Below are positions 25,839-35,367 of a stretch of DNA of 64,000 nt, piece by piece. Source of the stretch: Ahrensia sp. (GTDB lineage: Bacteria; Pseudomonadota; Alphaproteobacteria; Rhizobiales; Rhizobiaceae); NCBI GenBank assembly GCA_002698425.1, contig NZXU01000100.1:46063-110062 (forward strand), read 5' to 3'. A program made the position numbers and the translations under genes. The notes below the pieces were generated by a model. The model was not told the DNA's origin. It was given only the letters and a program-made list of their open reading frames with translations, and ran no database searches. Within the stretch, counting starts at the first letter, position 1. Each line of letters opens with the position of its first letter.

Positions 25839-27116
25839 ATGATCGCAACGCGAACCGCTAAACTGCTGACGGGTGTCGCACTCGCGACCGCCCTCGCATC
25901 GCCGGCCGCGGCCGGCGATGTGACGCCCGAAGCGGTGGTGAAGACCTACGCCGACATCGCGCTCGCGAAATACGAGGATGCGCTGACGACAGCCAGGGCG
26001 CTCGACGAGGCGGTCGACGCCTTCCTCGCAAGCCCCTCCGCCGAAGGCCTTCAGGCCGCCAAGGATGCCTGGCTGGCCGCGCGCGTGCCCTATCAGCAGA
26101 CGGAAGCCTATCGCTTCGGCAACGCCATCGTCGATGACTGGGAAGGCCGCGTGAACGCATGGCCGCTCGACGAGGGCCTGATCGACTATGTCGACGCGTC
26201 CTATGGCAGCGAAAGCGACGAGAACGGCCTCTACACGGCGAATGTCATCGCCAATCCGCAGATCGAGATCAACGGCGAGACCGTCGACGCCTCCGAGATC
26301 ACCCCGGAATTCCTGTCGGGAACCTTGCAGGAAGCCGGCGACATCGAAGCCAATGTGGCGACCGGCTATCACGCCATCGAGTTTCTTCTGTGGGGCCAGG
26401 ATCTGAACGGCACGGATGCCGGCAGCGGCGAGCGGCCGTGGACGGACTTTTCGACCTCGGAATGCACCCATGGGCATTGCGACCGGCGCGCCCAGTATCT
26501 CGCCTCCGCGACGAACCTCCTCGTGACCGATCTCGAGGAGATGGTGGCCAACTGGGAGGAGGGCGGCGAGGCCCGCAAGGACGTTACGGCTGACGCGACG
26601 GCCGGCCTGTCGACGATCCTGACCGGGATGGGCTCGCTCTCCTACGGCGAACTGGCCGGCGAGCGCATGAAACTCGGCCTCCTGCTGCACGATCCGGAAG
26701 AAGAGCACGACTGCTTCTCCGACAATACGGACAAGTCGCACCTCTACGACGCGATGGGCATCCAGAACGTCTATCTCGGCAGCTACAAGCGCGTCGACGG
26801 AACAACCGTTTCCGGTCCGTCGATCTCCGACCTCGTCGCTGCGAAAGACGCCGATACCGATGCGGAACTGAAGGCCAAGCTTCAGGCGACCATGGACGCG
26901 ATGCACGCCATGGCGACGCGCGCCGATACGGTGGAGGCCTATGACCAGATGATCGGCTCGGGCAATGAAGAGGGCAACGCCGTCGTGCAGGCCGCCATCG
27001 ACGGCCTGATCGACCAGACCCGCTCGATCGAACGCGCGGTCGCCTTGCTCGAACTCGACGAGATCGCTATCGAAGGCTCCGACAGCCTCGACAGCCCCGA
27101 TGCGGTTTTCCAGTAA
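25839..27116 (+). CDS. Imelysin family protein with intact GxHxxE motif
   Basis: The 425-residue protein has a signal peptide (MIATRTAKLLTGVALATALASPAAA) and a helical imelysin/ICMP domain with GYHAIE at 176-181, the conserved GxHxxE motif. A second conserved block, SECTHGHCDRRAQYL, lies at about 208-221, and DNTDKSHLYDAMGIQN near 300. Imelysin-like proteins such as Synechococcus IrpA are iron-regulated periplasmic or surface proteins required under iron limitation; the supposed protease activity is doubtful. RBS-like GGAG precedes the ATG. It opens a run of iron genes transcribed in one direction. Confidence 0.88.
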   Translation: MIATRTAKLLTGVALATALASPAAAGDVTPEAVVKTYADIALAKYEDALTTARALDEAVDAFLASPSAEGLQAAKDAWLAARVPYQQTEAYRFGNAIVDDWEGRVNAWPLDEGLIDYVDASYGSESDENGLYTANVIANPQIEINGETVDASEITPEFLSGTLQEAGDIEANVATGYHAIEFLLWGQDLNGTDAGSGERPWTDFSTSECTHGHCDRRAQYLASATNLLVTDLEEMVANWEEGGEARKDVTADATAGLSTILTGMGSLSYGELAGERMKLGLLLHDPEEEHDCFSDNTDKSHLYDAMGIQNVYLGSYKRVDGTTVSGPSISDLVAAKDADTDAELKAKLQATMDAMHAMATRADTVEAYDQMIGSGNEEGNAVVQAAIDGLIDQTRSIERAVALLELDEIAIEGSDSLDSPDAVFQ

Positions 27117-27146
27117 GACAGGCGCTTTGAAGAAGGTCTGACCGGC

Positions 27147-27464
27147 ATGATTGTTTGCAGCTGCAACGTCATCATGAAGAAGGAAATCGAGGACGTGATC
27201 GTCAGCCTCCTCGACAAGGACGCCTGGCAGTTGATCACGCCGGGCGTTGTCTACCACGCCATGAAGAAGCGTGGACGCTGCTGCGGCTGTTTCCCGAACG
27301 TGATCTCGATCATCGTGGATGTAACCGAACGGTACCATCGCGACATCGAGACGCCGGACGACAAGATCATTCCCTTCATCCAGAAGATCCATGCCGAGCA
27401 TCAGCGGTGCGAAACCGTGCGCATGCTGGCCCGCCAGGCAAAAATGCGTCGAACCGCCGCTTGA
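27147..27464 (+). CDS. bfd: Bacterioferritin-associated ferredoxin-like [2Fe-2S] protein
   Basis: The 105-residue protein starts MIVCSCNVIMKKEIEDVI and has Cys at 4, 6, 45 and 48 in the CxC...CxxC order of the BFD-like [2Fe-2S] domain; an extra Cys46 makes CCGC. Bfd reduces the ferric core of bacterioferritin through its haem and releases Fe2+. The C-terminal 40 residues are longer and more basic than in E. coli Bfd (64 residues). It lies 64 bases before bfr, in the order expected for a storage-and-release pair. Confidence 0.88.
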   Translation: MIVCSCNVIMKKEIEDVIVSLLDKDAWQLITPGVVYHAMKKRGRCCGCFPNVISIIVDVTERYHRDIETPDDKIIPFIQKIHAEHQRCETVRMLARQAKMRRTAA

Positions 27465-27528
27465 TGCATCGCGGCTGCGGGGGTAGGCCTGTCCGGCGAC
27501 TTTCCAGCAGCGAACAGGAGTGGGATCG

Positions 27529-28014
27529 ATGAAGGGCAAGGATAAGGTAATCGAGCGCCTCAACGAGGCGCTTTTTCTCGAATTGGGCGCCGTCAACCAG
27601 TATTGGCTGCATTACCGCCTGCTCGACGACTGGGGCTACGGCAAGCTGGCCAAGAAGGAGCGCGAGGAATCGATCGAGGAGATGAATCACGCCGACAAGC
27701 TGGTTCAGCGCATCATCTTCCTCGAAGGTCACCCGAACCTGCAGAATGTCGCGCCGCTGCGCATCGGCCAGAATGTCAAGGAAGTCCTCGAGGCCGACCT
27801 CGCCGGCGAAATCGACGCCCGCACCTCCTACAAGCTGTCGCGCGAAATCTGTCGCGAGGAGGAGGATTACGTGACGATGAATCTCTTCGAGGAACTGCTG
27901 GCGGACGAGGAAGGCCATATCGACTTCCTCGAAACCCAGCTCGATCTTCTCGGCAAGATCGGCGAGGAGAGATATGGACTGTTGAATGCAACGAGTGCCG
28001 ACGAAGCGGAGTAG
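27529..28014 (+). CDS. bfr: Bacterioferritin
   Basis: The 161-residue four-helix protein has all ligands expected for bacterioferritin: ferroxidase residues Glu18, Glu51, His54, Glu94, Glu127 and His130, and Met52 as the haem ligand between subunits. It forms a 24-mer shell that oxidises and stores iron in the cytoplasm. ATG at 27529 ([12 protein letters not shown]) is preferred over GTG at 27520 because family members start there and CAGGAG lies upstream. The next gene starts inside its last 29 bases. Confidence 0.95.
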   Translation: MKGKDKVIERLNEALFLELGAVNQYWLHYRLLDDWGYGKLAKKEREESIEEMNHADKLVQRIIFLEGHPNLQNVAPLRIGQNVKEVLEADLAGEIDARTSYKLSREICREEEDYVTMNLFEELLADEEGHIDFLETQLDLLGKIGEERYGLLNATSADEAE

Positions 28015-29515
28015 GTTCTTCGTCCTCTTGCTGTCGGCAGGCATGGCGGGCGCCGCGCTCGCCGACGGCCTGCCGGCGCAACGGTCCGATCTCGATGCCG
28101 GGGGTCTCGCCCGTGTCCGGACCGTGACCGCGCCGACGGCGGATTTTTCGAAGGCCGAGGCCTTCGAGGCGATGCCTGGCGGCGCCGCGACCACGAAGAA
28201 GACGATCAATCGCGATATTTTCTCCCAACACTCCGCCAATTTGACCTTCGAGCAGGAACGCGACTTCAAGCTCGGCAACGCGCTGTTCCGGAAGTTGTGG
28301 GTGTCCTCGCCGTCGTCGACCCAGGCCTCCGACGGGCTAGGGCCGCTCTTCAATGCGCGCAGCTGCCAGGCCTGCCATCTGAAGGACGGTCGAGGCCATC
28401 CGCCGCGGGCCGGCGAGGGCGCATCCTCGATGTTCCTGCGGCTGGCGCGTGCGCCGGCGACGGCGGAGGAACGCGCGGCGGTGGAAGACTACCTCGCGCT
28501 CAACATGCCGGATCCGGTCTATGGCGAGCAGCTTCAGGAATTCGCCGTGCCGGGGCTGAAGGCCGAGGGGCATCTTGCCATCGATTATGAGGAGATCCCG
28601 GTGCCGCTGGCGGGCGGCGAGGTCGTCTCGCTCAGGAAGCCGTCCTATTCCGTCGATGACCTCGGCTACGGTCCGCTCGATGCCGCGACAACCCTGTCGC
28701 CCCGGGTGGCCCAGCCGATGATCGGGCTCGGCCTCGTCGAGGCGATCGAGCCCGCCGACATCCTCGCCCATGCCGATCCCGAAGACGCCGACGGCGACGG
28801 GATTTCCGGGCGGCCGCAGCTGCGGCGCATGGAAAGCGGCGCGGCGCCCGTCCTCGGCCGTTTCGGCTGGAAGGCCCAGAACCCGACGGTCCGCATCCAG
28901 AGCGCCCACGCCTTTGCCGGCGACATAGGCATCTCCACGCCGGACATGCCCAAGAGCCATGGCGATTGCACCGCCGCCCAGGCCGACTGCCTCGCGATGC
29001 CCGTCGGTGTGCAAAAACGGCTCGGCGACACCGAGGCGCCCGATCCGGTGCTCGACCTTGTCACCTTCTATTCGCAGAACCTCGCCGTTCCCGCGCGCCG
29101 CGACGTGGCCGATCCTGAGGTTCTGCGCGGCAAGGGCCTGTTCTACGGCCTCGGCTGCGCCGCCTGCCACACGCCGAAATTCGTCACCAGCCGCAACGCC
29201 GAAATATCCCAGCACGCCTTCCAGCTGGTCTGGCCCTATTCCGATTTCCTCCTGCATGACATGGGCGAGGGCCTCGCCGACGGGCAGCCGGTGGGCGTCG
29301 CGACCGGTGCCGAATGGCGCACCGCGCCGCTCTGGGGCATCGGTTTGACGGAAACGGTCAACGGCCATACGTTCTTTTTGCACGACGGGCGCGCGCGCAA
29401 TCTGACCGAGGCGATCCTTTGGCATGGCGGCGAAGCGCAACGCGCACGCGACGCCTTTGCCGCCCTGGAAAAGGCCGAGCGCGAGGCCCTCATTCACTTT
29501 CTGGAGTCGCTTTGA
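27986..29515 (+). CDS. Di-heme oxidoreductase (di-heme thiol oxidoreductase family, c-type cytochrome)
   Basis: The 509-residue exported protein has a signal peptide ([18 protein letters not shown]) and two c-type haem sites, CQACH at 127-131 and CAACH at 391-395, plus an acidic [15 protein letters not shown] calcium-like loop near 264-279. The family pairs with imelysins in iron-regulated loci, for example the PA4370-PA4374 region of Pseudomonas aeruginosa, and probably handles ferric/ferrous redox in the periplasm. It overlaps bfr by 29 bases in another frame and overlaps the next imelysin gene by 1 base. Confidence 0.87.
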   Translation: MQRVPTKRSRFFVLLLSAGMAGAALADGLPAQRSDLDAGGLARVRTVTAPTADFSKAEAFEAMPGGAATTKKTINRDIFSQHSANLTFEQERDFKLGNALFRKLWVSSPSSTQASDGLGPLFNARSCQACHLKDGRGHPPRAGEGASSMFLRLARAPATAEERAAVEDYLALNMPDPVYGEQLQEFAVPGLKAEGHLAIDYEEIPVPLAGGEVVSLRKPSYSVDDLGYGPLDAATTLSPRVAQPMIGLGLVEAIEPADILAHADPEDADGDGISGRPQLRRMESGAAPVLGRFGWKAQNPTVRIQSAHAFAGDIGISTPDMPKSHGDCTAAQADCLAMPVGVQKRLGDTEAPDPVLDLVTFYSQNLAVPARRDVADPEVLRGKGLFYGLGCAACHTPKFVTSRNAEISQHAFQLVWPYSDFLLHDMGEGLADGQPVGVATGAEWRTAPLWGIGLTETVNGHTFFLHDGRARNLTEAILWHGGEAQRARDAFAALEKAEREALIHFLESL

Positions 29516-30600
29516 TGCGCATTGTCGCCGCTCTTTTTCTTCTTGTCCTGACGCTTTATCCCGCCCGCGCCATCGAACTGGCGGTCGGCGACGAGGAGGC
29601 GGTCAAGCCGGTGCGCACGCTCGTCGCGGCATTCATCCAGCCGGGCTTCGAGCGGTTCGCGGAACAGGCGGAACTGGCCGAAATCGCGATTTCCTCGCTC
29701 TGCGAAGACCCGGGCGAGCGCCCGCTGGAGGCCGCCCGCAACGCGTTCAACGACAGCGCGCTGGCTCTCGCGCGGGTGGAATTCCTGCGCACCGGCCCGC
29801 TTGCACAGGAAAACCGGCTGGAGCGGCTGTTGTTCTGGCCGGATCGCCGCGGCATCGCGCTACGCCAGGTTCAGGCCGTGATCGCCGAGCGCGACGAAAG
29901 CGTCACCGATCCCGCCAACCTGCCGCAAAAAAGCGTTGCGTTGCAGGGATATACCGCGCTGGAATATCTGCTGTTCGGCACAGGGTCCGATGCGCTCGCC
30001 GAACCGGGCGACGCCTTCCGCTGCGGCTTCGCCCATGCCGTCGCCGCCAATATCCATACGATCGCCGCCGAACTGAGCGAGGAATGGAACGCCGAGAACG
30101 GCTTCGCGGCGGCCTGGACCAGTCCCGGCCCGGAAAACGATTCGTTCCGGAACATCGAGGAAGCGATCAGCGAAATGCTGTCTATCCCCTCGGAAGCCTT
30201 CGAGATCATCCGCGACCAGCGCCTCAGGCCGATCGTTCCCGATGAAGACGGCAAGGCCAATCCGAAAAGCGCGCTGTTCTGGCGTTCGGACATGACGATG
30301 CCCTTCATCCGGGCGAGTTTCGATGCGCTGCGGGCCTATTACGAGGTCTCGGAAATGGTCTCTATCCTGCCGGAAGACCAGCGCTGGCTCGGCAAGTCGA
30401 TCGAGTTCGAATTCAACAATTCGAGAGACATCCTGACGCGGCTGCAGATGCCGGTCGCCGACATCCTCGATGATGAGGACCGCAGCGGCGAGCTGGGCTA
30501 TCTCGTCATCCTGACGCAGAGCCTGCAGCAACTTTTCGGCACGCAGGTGACCGCGGCGCTCGGCCTTTCCGTCGGCTTCTCCTCCCTCGATGGCGATTGA
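29515..30600 (+). CDS. Second imelysin family protein, degenerate GxHxxE motif
   Basis: The 361-residue protein has a short signal peptide ([19 protein letters not shown]) and an imelysin-like helical domain. The conserved motif reads GYTALE at 145-150, so the His is replaced by Thr while Gly and Glu remain. The ATG at 29515 shares one base with the previous TGA; the longer in-frame extension is antisense-like and lacks a signal sequence. Its pairing with an intact paralogue upstream suggests two subunits or two specialised roles at the cell surface or periplasm in iron uptake. Confidence 0.85.
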   Translation: MRIVAALFLLVLTLYPARAIELAVGDEEAVKPVRTLVAAFIQPGFERFAEQAELAEIAISSLCEDPGERPLEAARNAFNDSALALARVEFLRTGPLAQENRLERLLFWPDRRGIALRQVQAVIAERDESVTDPANLPQKSVALQGYTALEYLLFGTGSDALAEPGDAFRCGFAHAVAANIHTIAAELSEEWNAENGFAAAWTSPGPENDSFRNIEEAISEMLSIPSEAFEIIRDQRLRPIVPDEDGKANPKSALFWRSDMTMPFIRASFDALRAYYEVSEMVSILPEDQRWLGKSIEFEFNNSRDILTRLQMPVADILDDEDRSGELGYLVILTQSLQQLFGTQVTAALGLSVGFSSLDGD

Positions 30601-30603
30601 ACG

Positions 30604-31695
30604 ATGCGTTTCTTCTCCCCCACAGCCCCGACCGATCGCCGCGCCTTCCTGACAGCGGCCGGCTGCGCGTTCCTCGCCGGTCTCGCGCCGCGCGCGGAGG
30701 CGGCGCTTTCGAATACGGATGCGGTTTTCGCCTCGGCCTATCTCGACGGAAACGGCAGCTTCGGTGTCGCCCTGCTGGCGGAAGACGCCACGGTCCTGCA
30801 TCGCTACGACCTGCCCGAGCGCGGCCATGACGCGGTGTTCGGCCCGGACGGTCAAAGGCTGGTCGTCTTCGCCCGGCGTCCCGGCACATTCGCCGCCGTG
30901 ATCGACTTGCGCAGCGAAAGCGAGCCGCTCATCATCCACGCGCCGGAAGGCCGCCATTATTACGGCCATGGCTGTTTCTCGCCGGACGGTAAGCTGCTCT
31001 TTTCGACAGAAAACGACTACGACAACGCCCGCGGCGTCATCGGCATCTACGACGCCACGGACGGGTTTCGGCGCATCGGCGAGTTCTTCTCCGGCGGCAT
31101 TGGCCCGCATGACATGACGGTGCTGCCGGACGGGCGCACCATGCTGATCGCCAATGGCGGACTGGAAACCCACCCGGATTACGGCCGCGCCGTCCTCAAC
31201 GTTGCGACCATGAAGCCGAACCTCGCCTTCATCGATCTCGCCGATTACAGCGTGCTGTCCGTCCACGAACTGGCGCCGGACCTGCACAAGCTGTCGATCC
31301 GCCACCTCGCCATGGCCGAGGACGGCACCACATGGTTCGGGGCGCAGAACCAGGGCGATATCCACCAGCCCCTGCCGCTTGCCGGCTCCATCTCGCCCGA
31401 CGGCGATATCCGGCTGCTCGATCTGCCCGAGGACGATCTCCGGTCGATGCGCGGCTATATCGGCTCCGTGGCCTGTAACGGCTCGTCCGGCTCGGTCCTC
31501 TTCACCTCGCCGCAGGGCAATGTCGCCCTGGAGGTGACATGCGACACCGGCGCGATCCGCAATCGCGTGGAGTTGCCGGATATCTGCGGCGCGGCCGACC
31601 GGGGGAAGGGCTTCCTGCTGTCGAGCGGCATGGGCGTGCTCGACGGGCACAAGACCGACCTGTCGTGGGACAATCACATAGCCCGGCGCGCCTGA
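30604..31695 (+). CDS. DUF1513 domain-containing periplasmic protein
   Basis: The 363-residue protein has a Tat-type signal (TDRRAFLTAAGCAFLAG) and a beta-propeller-like body with repeated blades, including RHYYGHGCFSPDGKLLFSTENDY and GIGPHDMTVLPDGRTMLIANGG. DUF1513 proteins are the usual last gene of imelysin/di-heme oxidoreductase iron clusters; their role is unknown. Tat export suggests it folds or gains a cofactor before export. It begins 3 bases after the second imelysin gene and ends the operon, converging on a VOC gene 3 bases away. Confidence 0.87.
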   Translation: MRFFSPTAPTDRRAFLTAAGCAFLAGLAPRAEAALSNTDAVFASAYLDGNGSFGVALLAEDATVLHRYDLPERGHDAVFGPDGQRLVVFARRPGTFAAVIDLRSESEPLIIHAPEGRHYYGHGCFSPDGKLLFSTENDYDNARGVIGIYDATDGFRRIGEFFSGGIGPHDMTVLPDGRTMLIANGGLETHPDYGRAVLNVATMKPNLAFIDLADYSVLSVHELAPDLHKLSIRHLAMAEDGTTWFGAQNQGDIHQPLPLAGSISPDGDIRLLDLPEDDLRSMRGYIGSVACNGSSGSVLFTSPQGNVALEVTCDTGAIRNRVELPDICGAADRGKGFLLSSGMGVLDGHKTDLSWDNHIARRA

Positions 31696-31698
31696 AAA

Positions 31699-32286
31699 CT
31701 AAGCCGAGTAGGGATCCTTCGGGCCGCGGTCGTCCGACAGGCTGTCGAAGGTCTTCGCCGTCAGCTTCTCGATGGCGTCGGCCAGATGGATGCGGTCGAT
31801 ATGGTGGTCGCCGCGCGCCACGCGGATCCTGTGCGCCTCCAGCATGACCTGCCCGTGCGACACGCCCCAGGGCGGCTCGAACCGGTAGGAGGCGAGTTCG
31901 ATCAGGAAACCGAGCGGATCGTTGAAATAGATCGAATCCATGAAGCCGCGATCCTTGACGCCGCTGTGCTTGATGCCGCGTTCGTCCAGCCGCTCCACCG
32001 CTTGCCAGAACGTCGCCTGCGAGATCGACAGCGCCAGGTGATGGACGCAGCCGATATCGGTCGGTGTGCGCGTCGGTTCGGGCTTGCGGCTTTCGTCCGT
32101 GAAGATCGTGATCAGCCGCCCGTCGCCGGGGTCGAAATAGAGATGGCTCTCGCTGTCCCGGTCGAGATTGGGCTGCTCGAACACGAAGGGCATGCCGAGA
32201 ACGCCTTCCCAGAAATCGATGGATGTCTGCCGGTCGGCGCCGACCAGCGTGATGTGATGGACACCCTGGGTTTGCAGTTTTCTCAT
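31699..32286 (-). CDS. VOC family (glyoxalase/dioxygenase-like) protein
   Basis: The 195-residue protein has a vicinal-oxygen-chelate N-domain, GVHHITLVGADRQTSIDFWEGVLG (metal His at about 9-10), then GCVHHLALSI (about residue 80) and DPLGFLIELASY with a Glu ligand. Proteins of this shape are glyoxalases or extradiol-type dioxygenases. ATG at 32286 follows GGAAGGGAGG; the longer frame to 32451 has no family resemblance. It is divergent from the PAS-GGDEF gene across 223 bases. Substrate unknown. Confidence 0.8.
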   Translation of the reverse strand: MRKLQTQGVHHITLVGADRQTSIDFWEGVLGMPFVFEQPNLDRDSESHLYFDPGDGRLITIFTDESRKPEPTRTPTDIGCVHHLALSISQATFWQAVERLDERGIKHSGVKDRGFMDSIYFNDPLGFLIELASYRFEPPWGVSHGQVMLEAHRIRVARGDHHIDRIHLADAIEKLTAKTFDSLSDDRGPKDPYSA

Positions 32287-32445
32287 GCTGTCCTCCCTTC
32301 CGGCCCCGCATTGTCGGCGCGTTGCATCCAACATTAGCCGGTTTGCGGCCCGCACACCATTGGACGCGGCCGCTGCCGGTCGGGGCCGCAGGCGAGGCAT
32401 TCGCGCGTCAGATCGAAAAAATGGCCGGATCATCGCGAAAGCGGA

Positions 32446-32465
32446 AAACATATTACGGTATGTTT
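32446..32465. promoter_or_regulatory. AT-rich inverted repeat upstream of the GGDEF gene
   Basis: AAACATA (32446-32452) and TATGTTT (32459-32465) form a 7-6-7 inverted repeat, 45 bases before the ATG, in an otherwise GC-rich region. It is a plausible operator for this gene or for the divergent VOC gene. The rest of the 223-base gap (32287-32509) shows nothing recognisable. Confidence 0.45.
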
Positions 32466-32509
32466 ACAATGTGTCGGGCAGATACTCGCACCCACCGAGG
32501 AGCCAAGGG

Positions 32510-33472
32510 ATGGAAAACGCACTCGCCGAGGATTTCTTCTTCGAGGACGACGCACTCGACGCGGCGAATGCAACCCAGCAGGCGCTCGTGGATACGCGGG
32601 AACGCGTCGGCATGATGCTGGACATCATGCCGATGGGACTTCTGATTCACACCAGACAGGCCATTCTCTTCGCCAATCAGGAAGCATGCCGCATGTTGGG
32701 CGCCCTGCGGGACGAACTGATAGGCCGGCATGTCCTGGATTTCGTCGCGCAGAGCGAAATTCCCCGCGTGATGGAGCAGATCGATGAATCTTTCGGCAAC
32801 GGAATCGAGCCGGTGAACCGGGAATCGATTTTGCACAGTCCGGGCGGCCGGGCGATCAGCATCAAGATGATCACGATTCTCCTGCCATGGGCCGGAACGC
32901 CCGTCATCCAGATCCTCCTGCAGGATGTGAGCGACCTGAAGCAGAAGGAGCGCCAACTGGAACGCCTGTCGATCATCGATGAACTGACCGGCATCCACAA
33001 TCGCCGCCATGTCTTCGGTGAAGCCGCGTGTTACATGGCGCAGGCGCGGCAGGGCGGTCGTCATCTCTCCGTAGCCCTGCTCGATGTCGATCACTTCAAG
33101 AAGATCAACGACACCCACGGGCACGGTGTCGGCGATCAGGCCCTGATCTCCCTCGCCGGTACGGCAAGCGAGATTGTGCGCGCGGAAGGCGGCGAGGGCG
33201 CTGTCTTCGCCCGCATCGGCGGCGAGGAATTCATGCTGCTGCTGCCCGGATTCGATCTGGAAAAGTCCGCCGCCATTGCCGAGAAGCTGCGCAGTGCCGC
33301 GAAAACGATCGACGTGCGGGCGGAAGCGGGCACGTTCCGGTTTACCGTCTCCCTCGGCGTCGCTGCTCTGTCTGCCGCCGATACCGCTTTCGACAAGCTC
33401 GTGGCGCGTGCCGATGCGGCTTTGTATGCCGCCAAGAACAATGGCCGCGATCAGGTCCGACTGGCCCGGTAG
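32510..33472 (+). CDS. PAS-GGDEF diguanylate cyclase
   Basis: The 320-residue soluble protein has a PAS domain (about 30-145; IMPMGLLIHTRQAILFANQEACRMLG) and a GGDEF domain with LLDVDHFKKINDTHGHGVGDQAL and the active-site GGEEF at 237-241. It should make cyclic di-GMP from two GTP when the PAS senses a ligand. There is no transmembrane segment, so the signal is intracellular. I see no RxxD inhibitory site 5 residues before GGEEF. ATG at 32510 follows GAGGAG. No EAL domain protein lies in the window. Confidence 0.9.
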   Translation: MENALAEDFFFEDDALDAANATQQALVDTRERVGMMLDIMPMGLLIHTRQAILFANQEACRMLGALRDELIGRHVLDFVAQSEIPRVMEQIDESFGNGIEPVNRESILHSPGGRAISIKMITILLPWAGTPVIQILLQDVSDLKQKERQLERLSIIDELTGIHNRRHVFGEAACYMAQARQGGRHLSVALLDVDHFKKINDTHGHGVGDQALISLAGTASEIVRAEGGEGAVFARIGGEEFMLLLPGFDLEKSAAIAEKLRSAAKTIDVRAEAGTFRFTVSLGVAALSAADTAFDKLVARADAALYAAKNNGRDQVRLAR

Positions 33473-33486
33473 AGCGCCATTGCGCT

Positions 33487-33513
33487 TTGACTTTTGCGAA
33501 TGCTTCGCATAAT
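33487..33513 (+). promoter_or_regulatory. Promoter with embedded operator of the sit operon
   Basis: A -35-like TTGACT (33487-33492) and a -10-like CATAAT (33508-33513) flank a perfect inverted repeat TGCGAA-TGC-TTCGCA (33495-33509). A repressor bound there would block polymerase. Given the downstream genes, a manganese or iron regulator (Mur/Fur type) is the likely ligand. The start codon is at 33546. Confidence 0.55.
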
Positions 33514-33545
33514 CATTTAAATATGAAACGTTTCGAGAGCTCGAT

Positions 33546-34451
33546 ATGATTGCGGGCATCCTGCGGTCAGCGGCGATGGCGGGGTGCGTTCTGCTCGCAA
33601 TGCACGGTTCCGCTGGTGCCGCCGACAAGTTCAAGGCGGTCACCACCTTCACCGTCATCGCGGACATGGCGCGCAACGTCGCCGGAGACGCTGCGGTGGT
33701 GGAATCGATCACCAGGCCGGGCGCGGAAATCCACGGCTACGAGCCGACGCCGCGCGATATCCTGCGCGCCCAGGACGCCGATCTCGTGCTGTGGAACGGG
33801 CTCAATCTGGAACGCTGGTTCGAGCAGTTTTTCCGTAACCTGCGCGACGTGCCCGCGGCGACGCTCTCCGACGGCATCGAGCCGATCTCGATCGCCGAGG
33901 GGTCATACGAGGGCAAGCCCAATCCGCATGCCTGGATGGCCCTGCAAAGCGCGCTGGTTTATGTCGACAACATCCGCGACGCGTTTTCCGAACATGATCC
34001 GGACAATGCCGGGATCTATGCGGCCAATGCCGAGCGCTACAAGGATGAAATCCGCGCCGCGATCGAACCGCTGAAGGCGATGATCGAGACGGTTCCGGAG
34101 AAAAAGCGCTGGCTGGTCAGCTGCGAGGGCGCGTTCAGCTATCTGGCGCGTGATTTCGGCCTCAAGGAACTCTATCTCTGGCCGATAAACGCCGACCAGA
34201 CCGGCACGCCCCAGCAGGTGCGCAAGGTCATCGACGCGGTGCGGGAGCACGACATTCCGGTCGTCTTCTGCGAAAGCACCGTCAACAACGATCCGGCCAA
34301 ACAGGTCGCCCGCGAAACCGGCGCCGACTATGGCGGCATGCTCTATGTCGACTCGCTGACCGGGGCCGACGGCCCCGTGCCGACCTATATCGACCTGTTG
34401 CGCGTCACGTCGGAAACGGTCGCGCGCAAACTCGCCTCCGCCGTCAACTGA
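33546..34451 (+). CDS. sitA: Metal ABC transporter substrate-binding protein (SitA-like)
   Basis: The 301-residue protein has a signal peptide ([15 protein letters not shown], cleavage near residue 26) and the cluster A-I metal-binding fold. The four expected ligands are present: His63 (EIHGYE), His128 (NPHAWM), Glu194 (CEGAFSYL) and Asp269 (YVDSL). His-His-Glu-Asp is the set of Mn/Fe-binding members such as SitA and PsaA; zinc-type ZnuA has a His-rich loop which is absent here. It captures Mn2+ or Fe2+ in the periplasm for the permease genes behind it. The ATG has an RBS only weakly (GAGAGC), and sitB begins at its last base. Confidence 0.92.
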   Translation: MIAGILRSAAMAGCVLLAMHGSAGAADKFKAVTTFTVIADMARNVAGDAAVVESITRPGAEIHGYEPTPRDILRAQDADLVLWNGLNLERWFEQFFRNLRDVPAATLSDGIEPISIAEGSYEGKPNPHAWMALQSALVYVDNIRDAFSEHDPDNAGIYAANAERYKDEIRAAIEPLKAMIETVPEKKRWLVSCEGAFSYLARDFGLKELYLWPINADQTGTPQQVRKVIDAVREHDIPVVFCESTVNNDPAKQVARETGADYGGMLYVDSLTGADGPVPTYIDLLRVTSETVARKLASAVN

Positions 34452-35365
34452 TGCTGCGTCCGGACCAGACCGCCCAGGCCGTGCCGGAGGACATCGCCTC
34501 CGGAATATCCGTCCGCGACATCACAGTGACCTACCGCAACGGTCATACCGCGCTGCGCGAAGCGTCCTTCGACATCCCGACCGGCACCATCGCCGCGCTT
34601 GTCGGCGTCAACGGATCTGGCAAGTCCACCCTGTTCAAGGCGATCATGGGCTTCCTGCCGACCGGGGCGGGCGAGATCAGGGTGCTCGGCCAGACCGTCC
34701 GGGACGCGCTGAGACAGAATCTCGTCGCCTATGTCCCGCAGTCCGAGGAGGTCGACTGGAGCTTTCCCGTCCTCGTCGAGGACGTGGTGATGATGGGCCG
34801 TTACGGCCGCATGAATTTCCTGCGCATCCCGACCGGCAAGGACCGCGAGGCCGTCGCCGAGGCGCTGGAGCGCGTCGGCATGGCGGATTTCCGCCATCGC
34901 CAGATCGGCGAACTGTCCGGCGGCCAGAAGAAGCGTGTCTTCCTCGCCCGTGCGCTCGCCCAGGAGGGGAGGGTGATCCTCCTCGACGAACCCTTCACCG
35001 GCGTCGACGTGAAGACCGAGGAGGCGATCATTGCGCTTCTGCGCGATCTGCGCGACGAGGGCCGGGTCATGCTGGTCTCGACGCACAATCTCGGTTCGGT
35101 GCCGGAATTCTGCGACCGCACGATCCTGATCAAGGGCACGGTGCTGGCCTACGGCCCGACCCAGACCACCTTCACCGCCGAAAATCTCGAACGCGCCTTT
35201 GGCGGCGTCCTGCGCCATTTCGTCCTTGGCGGCCAGGCGCTGCATGACGATGACGACCGGCGCGAGGTCAAGATCCTGACCGACGACGAGCGCCCGCTCG
35301 TCATGTATGACGAGAAGACGCAGCGCGCCCGGCCGGCGCAGCGCGCGTCCGGGGACGAGGACTGA
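34451..35365 (+). CDS. sitB: Metal ABC transporter ATP-binding protein (SitB-like)
   Basis: The 304-residue ATPase has Walker A GVNGSGKS (about 53-60), signature LSGGQKK, and Walker B VILLDEP. It powers import of Mn2+/Fe2+ through SitCD at the cytoplasmic membrane. The C-terminal 70 residues extend past the usual end and are rich in charged residues ([12 protein letters not shown] onwards), which may be regulatory. Its start shares one base with sitA's stop, and sitC begins 2 bases after its own stop. Confidence 0.92.
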   Translation: MLRPDQTAQAVPEDIASGISVRDITVTYRNGHTALREASFDIPTGTIAALVGVNGSGKSTLFKAIMGFLPTGAGEIRVLGQTVRDALRQNLVAYVPQSEEVDWSFPVLVEDVVMMGRYGRMNFLRIPTGKDREAVAEALERVGMADFRHRQIGELSGGQKKRVFLARALAQEGRVILLDEPFTGVDVKTEEAIIALLRDLRDEGRVMLVSTHNLGSVPEFCDRTILIKGTVLAYGPTQTTFTAENLERAFGGVLRHFVLGGQALHDDDDRREVKILTDDERPLVMYDEKTQRARPAQRASGDED

Positions 35366-35367
35366 CC

